64,000 nt of DNA. Origin: Eledone cirrhosa. Lineage: Eukaryota > Mollusca > Cephalopoda > Octopoda > Eledonidae. The DNA is taken from assembly GCA_964016885.1 (NCBI GenBank), contig OZ024740.1, positions 8,762,450-8,826,449 of the forward strand, given 5' to 3'. A program made the position numbers and the translations under genes. Below are positions 41,301 to 56,548 of the stretch, piece by piece. The stretch's first letter is position 1; each line of letters opens with the position of its first letter. The notes under the pieces were generated by a model, which saw nothing but the letters and a program-made list of their open reading frames with translations, searched no databases and was not told where the DNA came from.

Positions 41301-42350
41301 TTTCGATTCATATGTCAGTTTCGATTGGTATGTCAGTTTCTAGTGGTATATCAATTTCGATTGGTGTGTCAGTTTCTGTTGGTATGTCAATTTCGATTGG
41401 TATGTCAGTTTCTATTGGTATATCAGTTTCTATTGATATATCAGTTTCGATTGGTATGTCAGTTTCGATTAGTAAATCAGTTTCTATTTGTACGTCAGTT
41501 TCTATTGGTAAATCAGTTTCGATTGGTATATCAGTTTCGATTGGTATGTCAATTTCGATTGGTATGTCAGTTTCGATTTGTATATCAGTTTCGATTGGTA
41601 TGTCAGTTTCGATTGGTATGTCAGTTTCGATTGGTATGTCAGTTTCTATTGGTATATCAGTTTCGATTCATATATCGGTTCCGATTAGTGTATCAGTTTC
41701 TATTGGTATGTCAATTTCGATTGGTATATCAGTTTCGATTTGTATATCAGTTTCGATTGGTATGTCAGTTTCTATTGGTATATCCGTTTTGATTGGTATG
41801 TCAGTTTCAATTAGTATATCAGTTTCTATTGGTATGTCAGTTTCTATTGGTATATCAATTTCGATTGGTATATCAGTTTCGATTAATATGTCAGTTTCGA
41901 TTCATATGTCAGTTTCGATTGGTATGTCAGTTTCGATTGGTATGTCAGTTTCTATTGGTACGTCAGTTTCAATTGGTATATCAGTTTCAATTGGTATGTC
42001 AGTTTTATTGGTATGTCGATTTCGATTGGTATATCAGTTTCGATTGGTATGTCAATTTCGATTGGTATGTCAGTTTCTATTGGTATGTCAGTTTCTATTG
42101 GTATATCCGTTTCAAATTGGTATATCAGTTTCGATTCGTATGTCAGTTTCTATTATTATGTCAGTTTGTATTGGTATATCAGTTTCAATTGGTATATCAG
42201 TTTCTATTGGTATGTCAGTTTTATTGGTATATCAGTTCCAATTAGTATGTCAGTTTCGATTGGTATGTCAGTTTCTATTGGTATATCAGTTTCGATTGAT
42301 ATATCAGTTTCGATTAGTATATCAGCTTCTATTTGTATGTCAGTTTCTAT
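32309..42350 (+). repeat. 10-kb tandem duplication, copy A
   Basis: This block is repeated directly after itself as copy B. The offset is 10,043 for the first 6.3 kb and 9,971 after about 38.7 kb, because B lacks 72 bp (exactly four units). Apart from that I found only three substitutions: T at 33,057 is A at 43,100, C at 38,192 is T at 48,235, and A at 39,644 is C at 49,615. I may have missed some. Such identity over 10 kb implies a very recent event. The third copy (C) shares the longer form of the 72-bp region and the C-type base of B at 39,644, so the deletion is private to B and the A at 39,644 is private to A. Confidence 0.92.
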
Positions 42351-45300
42351 TGGTATATCAGTTTCGATTGGTATATCTGTTTCGATTCGTATGTCAGTTT
42401 CTATTATTATGTCAGTTTGTATTGGTATATCAGTTTCAATTGGTATATCAGTTTCTATTTGGTATGTTAGTTTTATTTGTATGTCAGTTTCGATTGGTAT
42501 ATCAGTTTCTGTTGGTATATCAGTTTCGATTGGTATGTCAGTTTCTATTGGTATGTCAGTTTATAATTGTATCTCAGTTTCGATTGGTATGTCAGTTTCT
42601 ATTGGTATATCAGTTTTGGTTTGTATGTTAGTTTCTATTGGTATGTCAGTTCCGATTGGTATGTTAGTCCTCGATTTGTATGTCAGTTTCTATTGGTATA
42701 TCAATTTCGATTGGTATGTCAGTTTCTATTGGTATGTCAGTTTCTATTGGTATATCAGTTTCGATTGGTACGTCAGTTTCAATTAGTATATCAGTTTCGA
42801 TTAGTATGTCAGTTTCGAATCATATGTCAGTTTCGATTGGTATGTCAGTTTCGATTGGTATGTCAGTTTCTATTGGTATGTCAGTTTCAATTGGTATATC
42901 AGTTTCAATTGGTATGTCAGTTTTATTGGTATGTCAATTTCGATTGGTATATCAGTTTCGATTGGTATGTCAATTTCGATTGGTATGTCAGTTTAGATTT
43001 GTATATCAGTTTCGATTGGTATGTCAGTTTCGATTGGTATGTCAGTTTCGATTGGTATGTCAGTTTCTATTGGTATATCAATTTCGATTCATATATCGGA
43101 TTCAATTAGTATATCAGTTTCTATTGATCTGTCAGTTTCGATTAGTATATCAGCTTCTATTTGTATGTCAGTTTCAATTGGTATGTCAGTTTCTATTGGT
43201 ATATCAGTTTCAATTGGTATATCAGTTTCGATTTGTATGTCAGTTTCTATTATTATGTCAGTTTGTATTGGTATATCAGTTTCAATTGGTATATCAGTTT
43301 CTATTGGTATGTCAGTTTTATTGGTATGTCAGTTTCGATTGGTATATCAGTTTCTGTTGGTATGTCAATTTCGATTAGTATGTCAGTTTATATTGGTATA
43401 TCAGTTTCGATTGGTATATCAGTTTCTATTGGTATGTCAGTTTTGACTAGTATATCAGTCTCTATTGGTATGTCAGTTTCGATTGGTATGTCTATTTCGA
43501 ATGGTATATCAGTTTTGATTGGTATATCAGTTTCTATTGGTATATCAGTTCCAATTAGTATATCAGTTTCGATTGGTATGTCAGTTTCTATTGGTATATC
43601 AGTTTCGATTGATATATCAGTTTTGATTAGTATGTCAGTTTCTATTGGCATGTCAGTTTCGATTCGTATGTCCGTTTCGATTAGTATATCAGCTTCTATT
43701 TGTATGTCAGTTTCAATTGGTATGTCAGTTTCTATTGGTATATCAGTTTCAATTGGTATATCAGTTTCGATTTGTATGTCAGTTTCTATTATTATGTCAG
43801 TTTGTATTGGTATATCAGTTTCAATTGGTATATCAGTTTCTATTGGTATGTCAGTTTTATTGGTATGTCAGTTTCGATTGGTATATCAGTTTCTGTTGGT
43901 ATGTCAATTTCGATTAGTATGTCAGTTTATATTGGTATATCAGTTTCGATTGGTATATCAGTTTCTATTGGTATATCAGTTTTGACTAGTATATCAGTCT
44001 CTATTGGTATGTCAGTTTCGATTGGTATGTCTATTTCGAATGGTATATCAGTTTTGATTGGTATATCAGTTTCTATTGGTATATCAGTTCCAATTAGTAT
44101 ATCAGTTTCGATTGGTATGTCAGTTTCTATTGGTATATCAGTTTCGATTGATATATCAGTTTTGATTAGTATGTCAGTTTCTATTGGCATGTCAGTTTCG
44201 ATTCGTATGTCCGTTTCGATTAGTATATCAGTTTCTGTTGGTATACCATTTTTCGTTTGGTATGTTAGTTTCTAATGGTATGTCAGTATATATTTGTATG
44301 TCAGTTTCGATTGGTATGTCAGTTTCCATTGGTATGTCTGTTTCGATTAGTATATCAGTTTCTATTGGTATATCAGTTTCGATTGGTATGTTACTCCTCA
44401 ATTGGTATATCAGTTTCGATTGGTATATCAGTTTTTATTGGTATATCAGTTTCGATTGGTATGTTAGTCCTCGATTTGATGTCAGTTTCTATTGGTATAT
44501 CAATTTCGATTGGTATGTCATTTTCTGTTGGTATGTCAATTTCGATTGGTATGTCACTTTCTATTGGTATATCAGTTTCTATTGATATATCAGTTTCTAT
44601 TGGTATGTCAGTTTCGATTAGTATATCAGTTTCTATTGGTATATCAGTTTCGATTGGTATGTTAGTCCTCGCTTTGATGTCAGTTTCTATTGGTATATCA
44701 ATTTCGATTGGTATGTCATTTTCTGTTGGTATGTCAATTTCGATTGGTATGTCACTTTCTATTGGTATATCAGTTTCTATTGATATATCAGTTTCGATTG
44801 GTATGTCAGTTTCGATTAGTAAATCAGTTTCTATTTGTATGTCAGTTTCTATTGGTATATCAGTTTTGATTGGTATATCAGTTTAAATTGGTATGTCAAT
44901 TTCGATTGGTATGTCAGTTTCGATTTGTATATCAGTTTCAATTGGTATATCAGTTTCGATTGGTATATCAGTTTCGATTCGTATGTCAGTTTCTATTATT
45001 ATGTCAGTTTGTATTGGTATATCAGTTTCAAGTGGTATATCAGTTTCTATTGGTATGTCAGTTTTATTGGTATGTCAGTTTCGATTGGTATGTCAGTTTC
45101 TATTGGTATATCAATTTCGATTCATATATCGGTTTCAATTAGTATATCAGTTTCTATTGGTATATCAGTTTCTATTGGTATGTCAGTTTTGACTAGTATA
45201 TCAGTCTCTATTGGTATGTCAGTTTCGATTGGTATGTCTATTTTGAATGGTATATTAGTTTTGATTGGTATATCAGTTTCTATTGGTATATCAGTTCCGA

Positions 45301-48300
45301 TTGGTATATCAGTTTCGATTGGTATGTCAGTTTCTATTGGTATGTCAGTTTCGATTGGCATGTCAGTTTCTATTGGTATATCAGTTTCGATTCATATATC
45401 GGTTCCGATTAGTATATCAGTTTCTATTGATGTGTCAGTTTCGATTAGTATATCAGCTTCTATATGTATGTCAGTTTCGATTGGTATGTCAGTTTCTATT
45501 GGTATATCAGTTTCAATTGGTATATCAGTTTCGATTGGTATATCAGTTTCGATTCGTATGTCAGTTTCTATTATTATGTCAGTTTGTATTGGTATATCAG
45601 TTTCAATTTGTATATCAGTTTCTATTTGGTATGTTAGTTTTATTTGTATGTCAGTTTCGATTGGTATATCAGTTTCTGTTGGTATGTCAATTTCGATTAG
45701 TATGTCAGTTTCTATTGGTATATCAGTTTCGATTTGTATATCAGTTTCGATTGGTATGTCAGTTTCGATTGGTATGTCAGTTTCGATTGGTATGTCAGTT
45801 TCTATTGGTATATCAGTTTCGATTCATATATCGGTTCCGATTGGTATATCAGTTTCTATTGGTATGTCAATTTCGATTGGTATGCCAGTTTCGATTTGTA
45901 TATCAGTTTCGATTGGTATGTCAGTTTCAATTAGTATATCAGTTTCTATTGGTATGTCAGTTTCTATTGGTATATCAATTTCGATTGGTATATCAGTTTC
46001 GATTAATATGTCAGTTTCGATTCATATGTCAGTTTCTATTGGTATGTCAGTTTCGATTGGTATGTCAGTTTCTATTGGTACATCAGTTTCAATTGGTATA
46101 TCAGTTTCAATTGGTATGTCAGTTTTATTGGTATGTCAATTTCGATTGGTATATCAGTTTCGATTGGTATGTCAATTTCGATTGGTATGTCAGTTTAGAT
46201 TTGTATATCAGTTTCGATTGGTATGTCACTTTCGATTGGTATGTCAGTTTCTATTGGTATGTCAGTTTCTATTGGTATATCCGTTTCAAATTGGTATATC
46301 AGTTTCGATTCGTATGTCAGTTTCTATTATTATGTCAGTTTGTATTGGTATATCAGTTTCAATTGGTATATCAGTTTCTATTGGTATGTCAGTTTTATTG
46401 GTATGTCAGTTTCGATTGGTATATCAGTTTCTGCTGGTATGTCAATTTCGATTTGTATGGCAATTTATATTGGTATATCAGTTTCGATTGGTATGTCAAT
46501 TTATATTGGTATGTCAGTTTCGATTGGTATGTCTATTTCGATTGGTATATCAGTTTCTATTTGTATGTCAGTCTCGATTGATATATCAGTTTTGATTGGT
46601 ATATCAGTTTCTATTGGTATATCAGTTCCGATTAGTATATCAGTTTCGATTGGTATGTCAGTTTCTATTGGTATATCAGTTTCGATTGATATTTCAGTTT
46701 TGATTAGTATGTCAGTTTCTATTGGTATGTCAGTTTCGATTAGTATATCAGTTTCTATTGGTATATCAGTTTATATTTGTATGTCAGTTTCGATTGGTAT
46801 GTCAGTTTCTACTTGTATATCAGTTTTGATTTGTATGTTAGTTTCTATTGGTATGTCAGTTCCGATTGGTATGTTAGTCCTCGATTTGTATGTCAGTTTC
46901 TATTGGTATATCAATTTCGATTGGTATGTCAGTTTCTATTGGTATATTAGTTTCGATTGGTATGTCAATTTCAATTAGTATATCAGTTTCTATTGGTATG
47001 TCAGTTTCTATTGGTATATCAATTTTGATTGGTATATCAGTTCCGATTAGTATGTCAGTTTCGATTCATACGTCAGTTTCGATTGGTATGTCAGTTTCGA
47101 TTTGTATGTCAGTTTCGATTGGTATATCAGTTTCGATTAGTATGTCAGTTTCTATTGGTATATCAGTTTCTATTGGTATGTCAGTTTTGATTGGTATGAC
47201 AGTTTCTATTGGTATATCAGTTTCGATTGGTATATCAATTTCTATTGGTATATCAGTTCCGATTGGTATATCAGTGTCGATTGGTATGTCAGTTTCGATT
47301 AGTATATCAGTTTCTATTGGTATGTTAGTTTTGATTGGTATGTCAGTTTCTATTGGTATATCAGTTTCTATTTGTATATCAGTTTCTATTGGTATGTTAG
47401 TTTCTATTGGTATATCAGTTTTGATTGGTATGTTAGTTTCTATTGGTATGTCAGTTTCGATTAGTATATCAGTTTCTATTAGTACGTCAGTTTCGATTTG
47501 TATGTCAATTTCTATTGGTATATCAATTTCGATTGGTAGGTCAGTTTCTATTGGTATATCAGTTTCTATTTGTATGTCAGTTTTGATTGGTATGTCAGTT
47601 TCTATTGGTATATCAGTTTCGATTGGTATATCAGTCTCTATTGTTATATCAGTTCCGATTGGTATATCAGTTTCGATTAGTATATCAGTTTCTATTGGTA
47701 TATCAGTACCGATTAGTAAATCAGTTTCTATTTGTATGTCAGTTTCTATTGGTATATCAATTTCGATTCATATATCGGTTTCAATTAGTATATCAGTTTC
47801 TATTGATCTGTCAGTTTCGATTAGTATATCAGCTTCTATTTGTATGTCAGTATTGATTGGTATGTCAGTTTCTATTGGTATATCAGTTCCAATTAGTATG
47901 TCAGTTTCGATTGGTATGTCATTTTCTATTGGTATATCAGTTTCGATTGATATATCAGTTTCGATTAGTATATCAGCTTCTATTTGTATGTCAGTTTCGA
48001 TTGGTATGTCAGTTTCTATTAGTATATCAGTTTCAATTGGTATATCAGTTTCGATTGGTATATCAGTTTCGATTCGTATGTCAGTTTCTATTATTATGTC
48101 AGTTTGTATTGGTATATCAGTTTCAAGTGGTATATCAGTTTCTATTGGTATGTCAGTTTTATTGGTATGTCAGTTTCGATTGGTATGTCAGTTTCTATTG
48201 GTATATCAATTTCGATTCATATATCGGTTTCAATTAGTATATCAGTTTCTATCGATCTGTCAGTTTCGATTAGTATATCAGCTTCTATTTGTATGTCAGT

Positions 48301-51300
48301 TTCGATTGGTATGTCAGTTTCTATTGGTATATCAGTTTCAATTGGTATATCAGTTTTGATTCGTATGTCAGTTTCTATTATTATGTCAGTTTGTATTGGT
48401 ATATCAGTTTCAATTGGTATATCAGTTTCTATTGGTATGTCAGTTTTATTGGTATGTCAGTTTCGATTGGTATATCAGTTCCTGTTGGTATGTCAATTTC
48501 GACTAGTATGTCAGTTTATATTGGTATATCAGTTTCGATTGGTATATCAGTTTCTATTGGTATGTCAGTTTTGACTAGTATATCAGTCTGTATTGGTATG
48601 TCAGTTTCGATTGTTATGTCTATTTCGAATGGTATATCAGTTTTGATTGGTATATCAGTTTCTATTGGTATATCAGTTTCGATTGGTATGTCAGTTTCTA
48701 TTGGTATGTCAGTTTTGACTAGTATATCAGTCTCTATTTGTATATCAGTTTCAATTGGTATGTCAGTTTCTATTGGTATATCAGTTTTGATTGGTATGTT
48801 AGTTTCTATTGGTATGTCAGTTCCGATTGGTATGTTAGTCCTCGATTTGTATGTCAGTTTCTATTGGTATATCAATTTCGATTGGTATGTCAGTTTCGAT
48901 TGGTATGTCAGTTTCAATTAGTATATCAGTTTCTATTGGTATGTCAGTTTCTATTGGTATATCAATTTCGATTGGTATATCAGTTTCGATTAGTATGTCA
49001 GTTTCGATTCATATGTCAGTTTCGATTGGTATGCCAGTTTCGATTGGTATGTCAGTTTCTATTGGTATGTCAGTTTCAATTGGTATATCAGTTTCAATTG
49101 GTATGTCAGTTTTATTGGTATGTCAATTTCGATTGGTATATCAGTTTCGATTGGTATGTCAGTTTCGATTGGTATATCAGTTTCTATTGGTATATCAATT
49201 TCGATTCATATATCGGTTTCAATTAGTATATCAGTTTCTATTGATCTGTCAGTTTTGATTAGTATATCAGCTTCTATTTGTATGTCAGTTTCAATTGGTA
49301 TGTCAGTTTCTATTGGTATATCAGTTTCAATTGGTATATCAGTTTCGATTCGTATGTCAGTTTCTATTATTACGTCAGTTTGTATTGGTATATCAGTTTC
49401 AATTGGTATATCAGTTTCTATTGGTATGTCAGTTTTATTGGTATGTCAGTTTCGATTGGTATATCAGTTTCTGTTGGTATGTCAATTTCGATTAGTATGT
49501 CAGTCTCTATTGGTATGTCAGTTTCGATTGGTATGTCTATTTCGAATGGTATATCAGTTTTGATTGGTATATCAGTTTCTATTGGTATATCAGTTCCAAT
49601 TAGTATATCAGTTTCGATTGGTATGTCAGTTTCTATTGGTATATCAGTTTCGATTGATATATCAGTTTTGATTAGTATGTCAGTTTCTATTGGCATGTCA
49701 GTTTCGATTCGTATGTCCGTTTCGATTAGTATATCAGTTTCTGTTGGTATACCATTTTTCGTTTGGTATGTTAGTTTCTAATGGTATGTCAGTATATATT
49801 TGTATGTCAGTTTCGATTGGTATGTCAGTTTCCATTGGTATATCAGTTTCGATTGGTATGTTACTCCTCGATTGGTATATCAGTTTCGATTGGTATATCA
49901 GTTTTTATTGGTATGTTAGTTTCTATTGGTATGTCAGTTTCGATTAGTATATCAGTTTCTATTGGTATATCAGTTTCGATTGGTATGTTAGTCCTCGATT
50001 TGTATGTCAGTTTCTATTGGTATATAAATTTCGATTGGTATGTCAGTTTCTGTTGGTATGTCAATTTCGATTGGTATGTCAGTTTCTATTGGTATATCAG
50101 TTTCTATTGATATATCAGTTTTGATTGGTATGTCAGTTTCGATTAGTAAATCAGTTTCTATTTGTATGTCAGTTTCTATTGGTATGTCAGTTTCGATTGG
50201 TATGTCAGTTTCTATTGGTATATCAGTTTCGATTCATATATCGGTTCCGATTAGTATATCAGTTTCTATTGATGTGTCAGTTTCGATTAGTATATCAGCT
50301 TCTATTTGTATGTCAGTTTCGATTGGTATGTCAGTTTCTATTGGTAGATCAGTTTCAATTGGTATATCATTTTCGATTGGTATATCAGTTTCGATTCATC
50401 TGTCAGTTTCTATTATTATGTCAGTATGTATTGGTATATCAGTTTCGATTGATATATCAGTTTCTGTTGGTATGTCAATTTCGATTGGTATGTCAGTTTC
50501 GATTTGTATATCAGTTTCGATTGCTATGTCAATTTCGATTGGTATGTCAGTTTCGATTTGTATGTCAGTTTCGATTGGTATGTCAGTTTCGATTGGTATG
50601 TCAGTTTCTATTGGTATATCAGTTTCGATTCATATATCGGTTCCGATTAGTATATCAGTTTCTATTGACGTGTCAGTTTCGATTAGTATATCAGCTTCTA
50701 TTTGTATGTCAGTTTCGATTGGTATGTCAGTTTCTATTGGTAGATCAGTTTCAATTGGTATATCATTTTCTATTGGTATATCAGTTTCGATTCATCTGTC
50801 AGTTTCTATTATTATGTCAGTATGTATTGGTATATCAGTTTCGATTGATATATCAGTTTCTGTTGGTATGTCAAATTCGATTAGTATGTCAGTTTCTATT
50901 GGTATATCAGTTTCGATTGGTATGTCAGTTTTTATTGGTATGTCAGTTTTGACTAGTATATCAGTCCCTATTGGTATATCAGTTTCAATTGGTATGTCAG
51001 TTTCTATTGGTATATCAGTTTTGATTGGTATGTTAGTTTCTATTAGTATGTCAGTTGCGATGGGTATGTTAGTCCTCGAGTATTATGTCAGTTTATATTG
51101 GTATATCAATTTCGATTGGTATGTCAGTTTCTATTGGTATGTCAGTTTCTATTGGTATATCCGTTTCGATTGGTATGTCAGTTTCAATTAGTATATCAGT
51201 TTCTATTGGTATGTCAGTTTCTATTGGTATATCAATTTCGATTGGTATATCAGTTTCGATTAATATCTCCGTTTCGATTCATATGTCAGTTTCGATTGGT

Positions 51301-52320
51301 ATGTCAGTTTCTAGTGGTATATCAATTTCGATTGGTGTGTCAGTTTCTGTTGGTATGTCAATTTCGATTGGTATGTCAGTTTCTATTGGTATATCAGTTT
51401 CTATTGATATATCAGTTTCGATTGGTATGTCAGTTTCGATTAGTAAATCAGTTTCTATTTGTACGTCAGTTTCTATTGGTAAATCAGTTTCGATTGGTAT
51501 ATCAGTTTCGATTGGTATGTCAATTTCGATTGGTATGTCAGTTTCGATTTGTATATCAGTTTCGATTGGTATGTCAGTTTCGATTGGTATGTCAGTTTCG
51601 ATTGGTATGTCAGTTTCTATTGGTATATCAGTTTCGATTCATATATCGGTTCCGATTAGTGTATCAGTTTCTATTGGTATGTCAATTTCGATTGGTATAT
51701 CAGTTTCGATTTGTATATCAGTTTCGATTGGTATGTCAGTTTCTATTGGTATATCCGTTTTGATTGGTATGTCAGTTTCAATTAGTATATCAGTTTCTAT
51801 TGGTATGTCAGTTTCTATTGGTATATCAATTTCGATTGGTATATCAGTTTCGATTAATATGTCAGTTTCGATTCATATGTCAGTTTCGATTGGTATGTCA
51901 GTTTCGATTGGTATGTCAGTTTCTATTGGTACGTCAGTTTCAATTGGTATATCAGTTTCAATTGGTATGTCAGTTTTATTGGTATGTCGATTTCGATTGG
52001 TATATCAGTTTCGATTGGTATGTCAATTTCGATTGGTATGTCAGTTTCTATTGGTATGTCAGTTTCTATTGGTATATCCGTTTCAAATTGGTATATCAGT
52101 TTCGATTCGTATGTCAGTTTCTATTATTATGTCAGTTTGTATTGGTATATCAGTTTCAATTGGTATATCAGTTTCTATTGGTATGTCAGTTTTATTGGTA
52201 TATCAGTTCCAATTAGTATGTCAGTTTCGATTGGTATGTCAGTTTCTATTGGTATATCAGTTTCGATTGATATATCAGTTTCGATTAGTATATCAGCTTC
52301 TATTTGTATGTCAGTTTCGA
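42351..52320 (+). repeat. 10-kb tandem duplication, copy B
   Basis: Adjoins copy A with no spacer. The junction near 42,350 lies in the string GGTATATCAGTTTCGATTGG, a unit present on both sides, as expected for unequal exchange between like units. The 72-bp deletion relative to A is near 48,690. Its right end (from about 52,195) is already a copy of 47,875 onward and leads into copy C. Confidence 0.92.
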
Positions 52321-55300
52321 TTGGTATGTCAGTTTCTATTAGTATATCAGTTTCAATTGGTATATCAGTTTCGATTGGTATATCAGTTTCGATTCGTATG
52401 TCAGTTTCTATTATTATGTCAGTTTGTATTGGTATATCAGTTGCAAGTGGTATATCAGTTTCTATTGGTATGTCAGTTTTATTGGTATGTCAGTTTCGAT
52501 TGGTATGTCAGTTTCTATTGGTATATCAATTTCGATTCATATATCGGTTTCAATTAGTATATCAGTTTCTATCGATCTGTCAGTTTCGATTAGTATATCA
52601 GCTTCTATTTGTATGTCAGTTTCGATTGGTATGTCAGTTTCTATTGGTATATCAGTTTCAATTGGTATATCAGTTTCGATTCGTATGTCAGTTTCTATTA
52701 TTATGTCAGTTTGTATTGGTATATCAGTTTCAATTGGTATATCAGTTTCTATTGGTATGTCAGTGTTATTGGTATGTCAGTTTCGATTGGTATATCAGTT
52801 TCTGTTGGTATGTCAATTTCGACTAGTATGTCAGTTTATATTGGTATATCAGTTTCGATTGGTATATCAGTTTCTATTGGTATGTCAGTTTTGACTAGTA
52901 TATCAGTCTGTATTGGTATGTCAGTTTCGATTGTTATGTCTATTTCGAATGGTATATCAGTTTTGATTGGTATATCAGTTTCTATTGGTATATCAGTTTC
53001 GATTGGTATGTCAGTTTCTGTTGGTATGTCAATTTCGATTAGTATGTCAGTTTCTATTGGTATATCAGTTTCGATTGGTATGTCAGTTTCTATTGGTATG
53101 TCAGTTTTGACTAGTATATCAGTCTCTATTTGTATATCAGTTTCAATTGGTATGTCAGTTTCTATTGGTATATCAGTTTTGATTGGTATGTTAGTTTCTA
53201 TTGGTATGTCAGTTCCGATTGGTATGTTAGTCCTCGATTTGTATGTCAGTTTCTATTGGTATATCAATTTCGATTGGTATGTCAGTTTCGATTGGTATGT
53301 CAGTTTCAATTTGTATATCAGTTTCTATTGGTATGTCTGTTTCTATTGGTATATCAATTTCGATTGGTATATCAGTTTCGATTAGTATGTCAGTTTCGAT
53401 TCATATGTCAGTTTCGATTGGTATGCCAGTTTCGATTGGTATGTCAGTTTCTATTGGTATGTCAGTTTCAATTGGTAAATCAGTTTCAATTGGTATGTCA
53501 GTTTTATTGGTATGTCAATTTCGATTGGTATATCAGTTTCGATTGGTATGTCAGTTTCGATTGGTATGTCAGTTTCGATTGGTATATCAGTTTCTATTGG
53601 TATATCAATTTCGATTCATATATCGGTTTCAATTAGTATATCAGTTTCTATTGATCTGTCAGTTTTGATTAGTATATCAGCTTCTATTTGTATGTCAGTT
53701 TCAATTGGTATGTCAGTTTCTATTGGTATATCAGTTTCAATTGGTATATCAGTTTCGATTCGTATGTCAGTTTCTATTATTACGTCAGTTTGTATTGGTA
53801 TATCAGTTTCAATTGGTATATCAGTTTCTATTGGTATGTCAGTTTTATTGGTATGTCAGTTTCGATTGGTATATCAGTTTCTGTTGGTATGTCAATTTCG
53901 ATTAGTATGTCAGTCTCTATTGGTATGTCAGTTTCGATTGGTATGTCTATTTCGAATGGTATATCAGTTTTGATTGGTATATCAGTTTCTATTGGTATAT
54001 CAGTTCCAATTAGTATATCAGTTTCGATTGGTATGTCAGTTTTGATTAGTATGTCAGTTTCGATTAGTATATCAGTTTCTGTTGGTATACCATTTTTCGT
54101 TTGGTATGTTAGTTTCTATTGGTATATCAGTTTCGATTGATATATCAGTTTTGATTAGTATGTCAGTTTCTATTGGCATGTCAGTTTCGATTCGTATGTC
54201 CGTTTCGATTAGTATATCAGTTTCTGTTGGTATACCATTTTTCGTTTGGTATGTTAGTTTCTAATGGTATGTCAGTATATATTTGTATGTCAGTTTCGAT
54301 TGGTATGTCAGTTTCCATTGGTATATCAGTTTCGATTGGTATGTTACTCCTCGATTGGTATATCAGTTTCGATTGGTATATCAGTTTTTATTGGTATGTT
54401 AGTTTCTATTGGTATGTCAGTTTCGATTAGTATATCAGTTTCTATTGGTATATCAGTTTCGATTGGTATGTTAGTCCTCGATTTGTATGTCAGTTTCTAT
54501 TGGTATATAAATTTCGATTGGTATGTCAGTTTCTGTTGGTATGTCAATTTCGATTGGTATGTCAGTTTCTATTGGTATATCAGTTTCTATTGATATATCA
54601 GTTTTGATTGGTATGTCAGTTTCGATTAGTAAATCAGTTTCTATTTGTATGTCAGTTTCTATTGGTATGTCAGTTTCGATTGGTATGTCAGTTTCTATTG
54701 GTATATCAGTTTCGATTCATATATCGGTTCCGATTAGTATATCAGTTTCTATTGATGTGTCAGTTTCGATTAGTATATCAGCTTCTATTAGTATGTCAGT
54801 TTCGATTGGTATGTCAGTTTCTATTGGTAGATCAGTTTCAATTGGTATATCATTTTCGATTGGTATATCAGTTTCGATTCATCTGTCAGTTTCTATTATT
54901 ATGTCAGTATGTATTGGTATATCAGTTTCGATTGATATATCAGTTTCTGTTGGTATGTCAATTTCGATTGGTATGTCAGTTTCGATTTGTATATCAGTTT
55001 CGATTGCTATGTCAATTTCGATTGGTATGTCAGTTTCGATTTGTATGTCAGTTTCGATTGGTATGTCAGTTTCGATTGGTATGTCAGTTTCTATTGGTAT
55101 ATGAGTTTCGATTCATATATCGGTTCCGATTAGTATATCAGTTTCTATTGACGTGTCAGTTTCGATTAGTATATCAGCTTCTATTTGTATGTCAGTTTCG
55201 ATTGGTATGTCAGTTTCTATTGGTAGATCAGTTTCAATTGGTATATCATTTTCGATTGGTATATCAGTTTCGATTCATCTGTCAGTTTCTATTATTATGT

Positions 55301-56548
55301 CAGTATGTATTGGTATATCAGTTTCGATTGATATATCAGTTTCTGTTGGTATGTCAATTTCGATTAGTATGTCAGTTTCTATTGGTATATCAGTTTCGAT
55401 TGGTATGTCAGTTTTTATTGGTATGTCAGTTTTGACTAGTATATCAGTCCCTATTGGTATATAAGTTTCAATTGGTATGTCAGTTTCTATTGGTATATCA
55501 GTTTTGATTGGTATGTTAGTTTCTATTAGTATGTCAGTTGCGATGGGTATGTTAGTCCTCGAGTATTATGTCAGTTTATATTGGTATATCAATCTCGATT
55601 GGTATGTCAGTTTCTATTGGTATGTCAGTTTCTATTGGTATATCCGTTTCGATTGGTATGTCAGTTTCAATTAGTATATCAGTTTCTATTGGTATGTCAG
55701 TTTCTATTGGTATATCAATTTCGATTGGTATATCAGTTTCGATTAATATCTCAGTTTCGATTCATATGTCAGTTTCGATTGGTATGTCAGTTTCGATTGG
55801 TATGTCAGTTTCTAGTGGTATATCAATTTCGATTGGTGTGTCAGTTTCTGTTGGTATGTCAATTTCGATTGGTATGTCAGTTTCTATTGGTATATCAGTT
55901 TCTATTGATATATCAGTTTCGATTGGTATGTCAGTTTCGATTAGTAAATCAGTTTCTATTTGTACGTCAGTTTCTATTGGTAAATCAGTTTCGATTGGTA
56001 TATCAGTTTCGATTGGTATGTCAATTTCGATTGGTATGTCAGTTTCGATTTGTATATCAGTTTCGATTGGTATGTCAGTTTCGATTGTTATGTCAGTTTC
56101 GATTGGTATGTCAGTTTCTATTGGTATATCAGTTTCGATTCATATATCGGTTCCGATTAGTATATCAGTTTCTATTGGTATGTCAATTTCGATTGGTATG
56201 TCAGTTTCGATTTGTATATCAGTTTCGATTGGTATGTCAGTTTCTATTGGTATATCCGTTTTGATTGGTATGTCAGTTTCAATTAGTATATCAGTTTCTA
56301 TTGGTATGTCAGTTTCTATTGGTATATCAATTTCGATTGGTATATCAGTTTCGATTAATATGTCAGTTTCGATTCATATGTCAGTTTCGATTGGTATGTC
56401 AGTTTCGATTGGTATGTCAGTTTCTATTGGTACGTCAGTTTCAATTGGTATATCAGTTTCAATTGGTATGTCAGTTTTATTGGTATGTCGATTTCGATTG
56501 GTATATCAGTTTCGATTGGTATGTCAATTTCGATTGGTATGTCAGTTT
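52195..56548 (+). repeat. Third, partial copy (C) of the 37.8-42 kb / 47.9-52 kb segment
   Basis: This matches 47,875-52,047. The offset starts at 4,320 and rises stepwise through 4,392, 4,410 and 4,483 to 4,501. Most steps are whole units; the 4,410 to 4,483 step (73 bp) is four units plus a phase change, produced by a second GTATACCATTTTTCGTTTGG unit near 54,090. It is more diverged than A and B are from each other, so it records an earlier duplication of about 4.4 kb. Confidence 0.85.
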
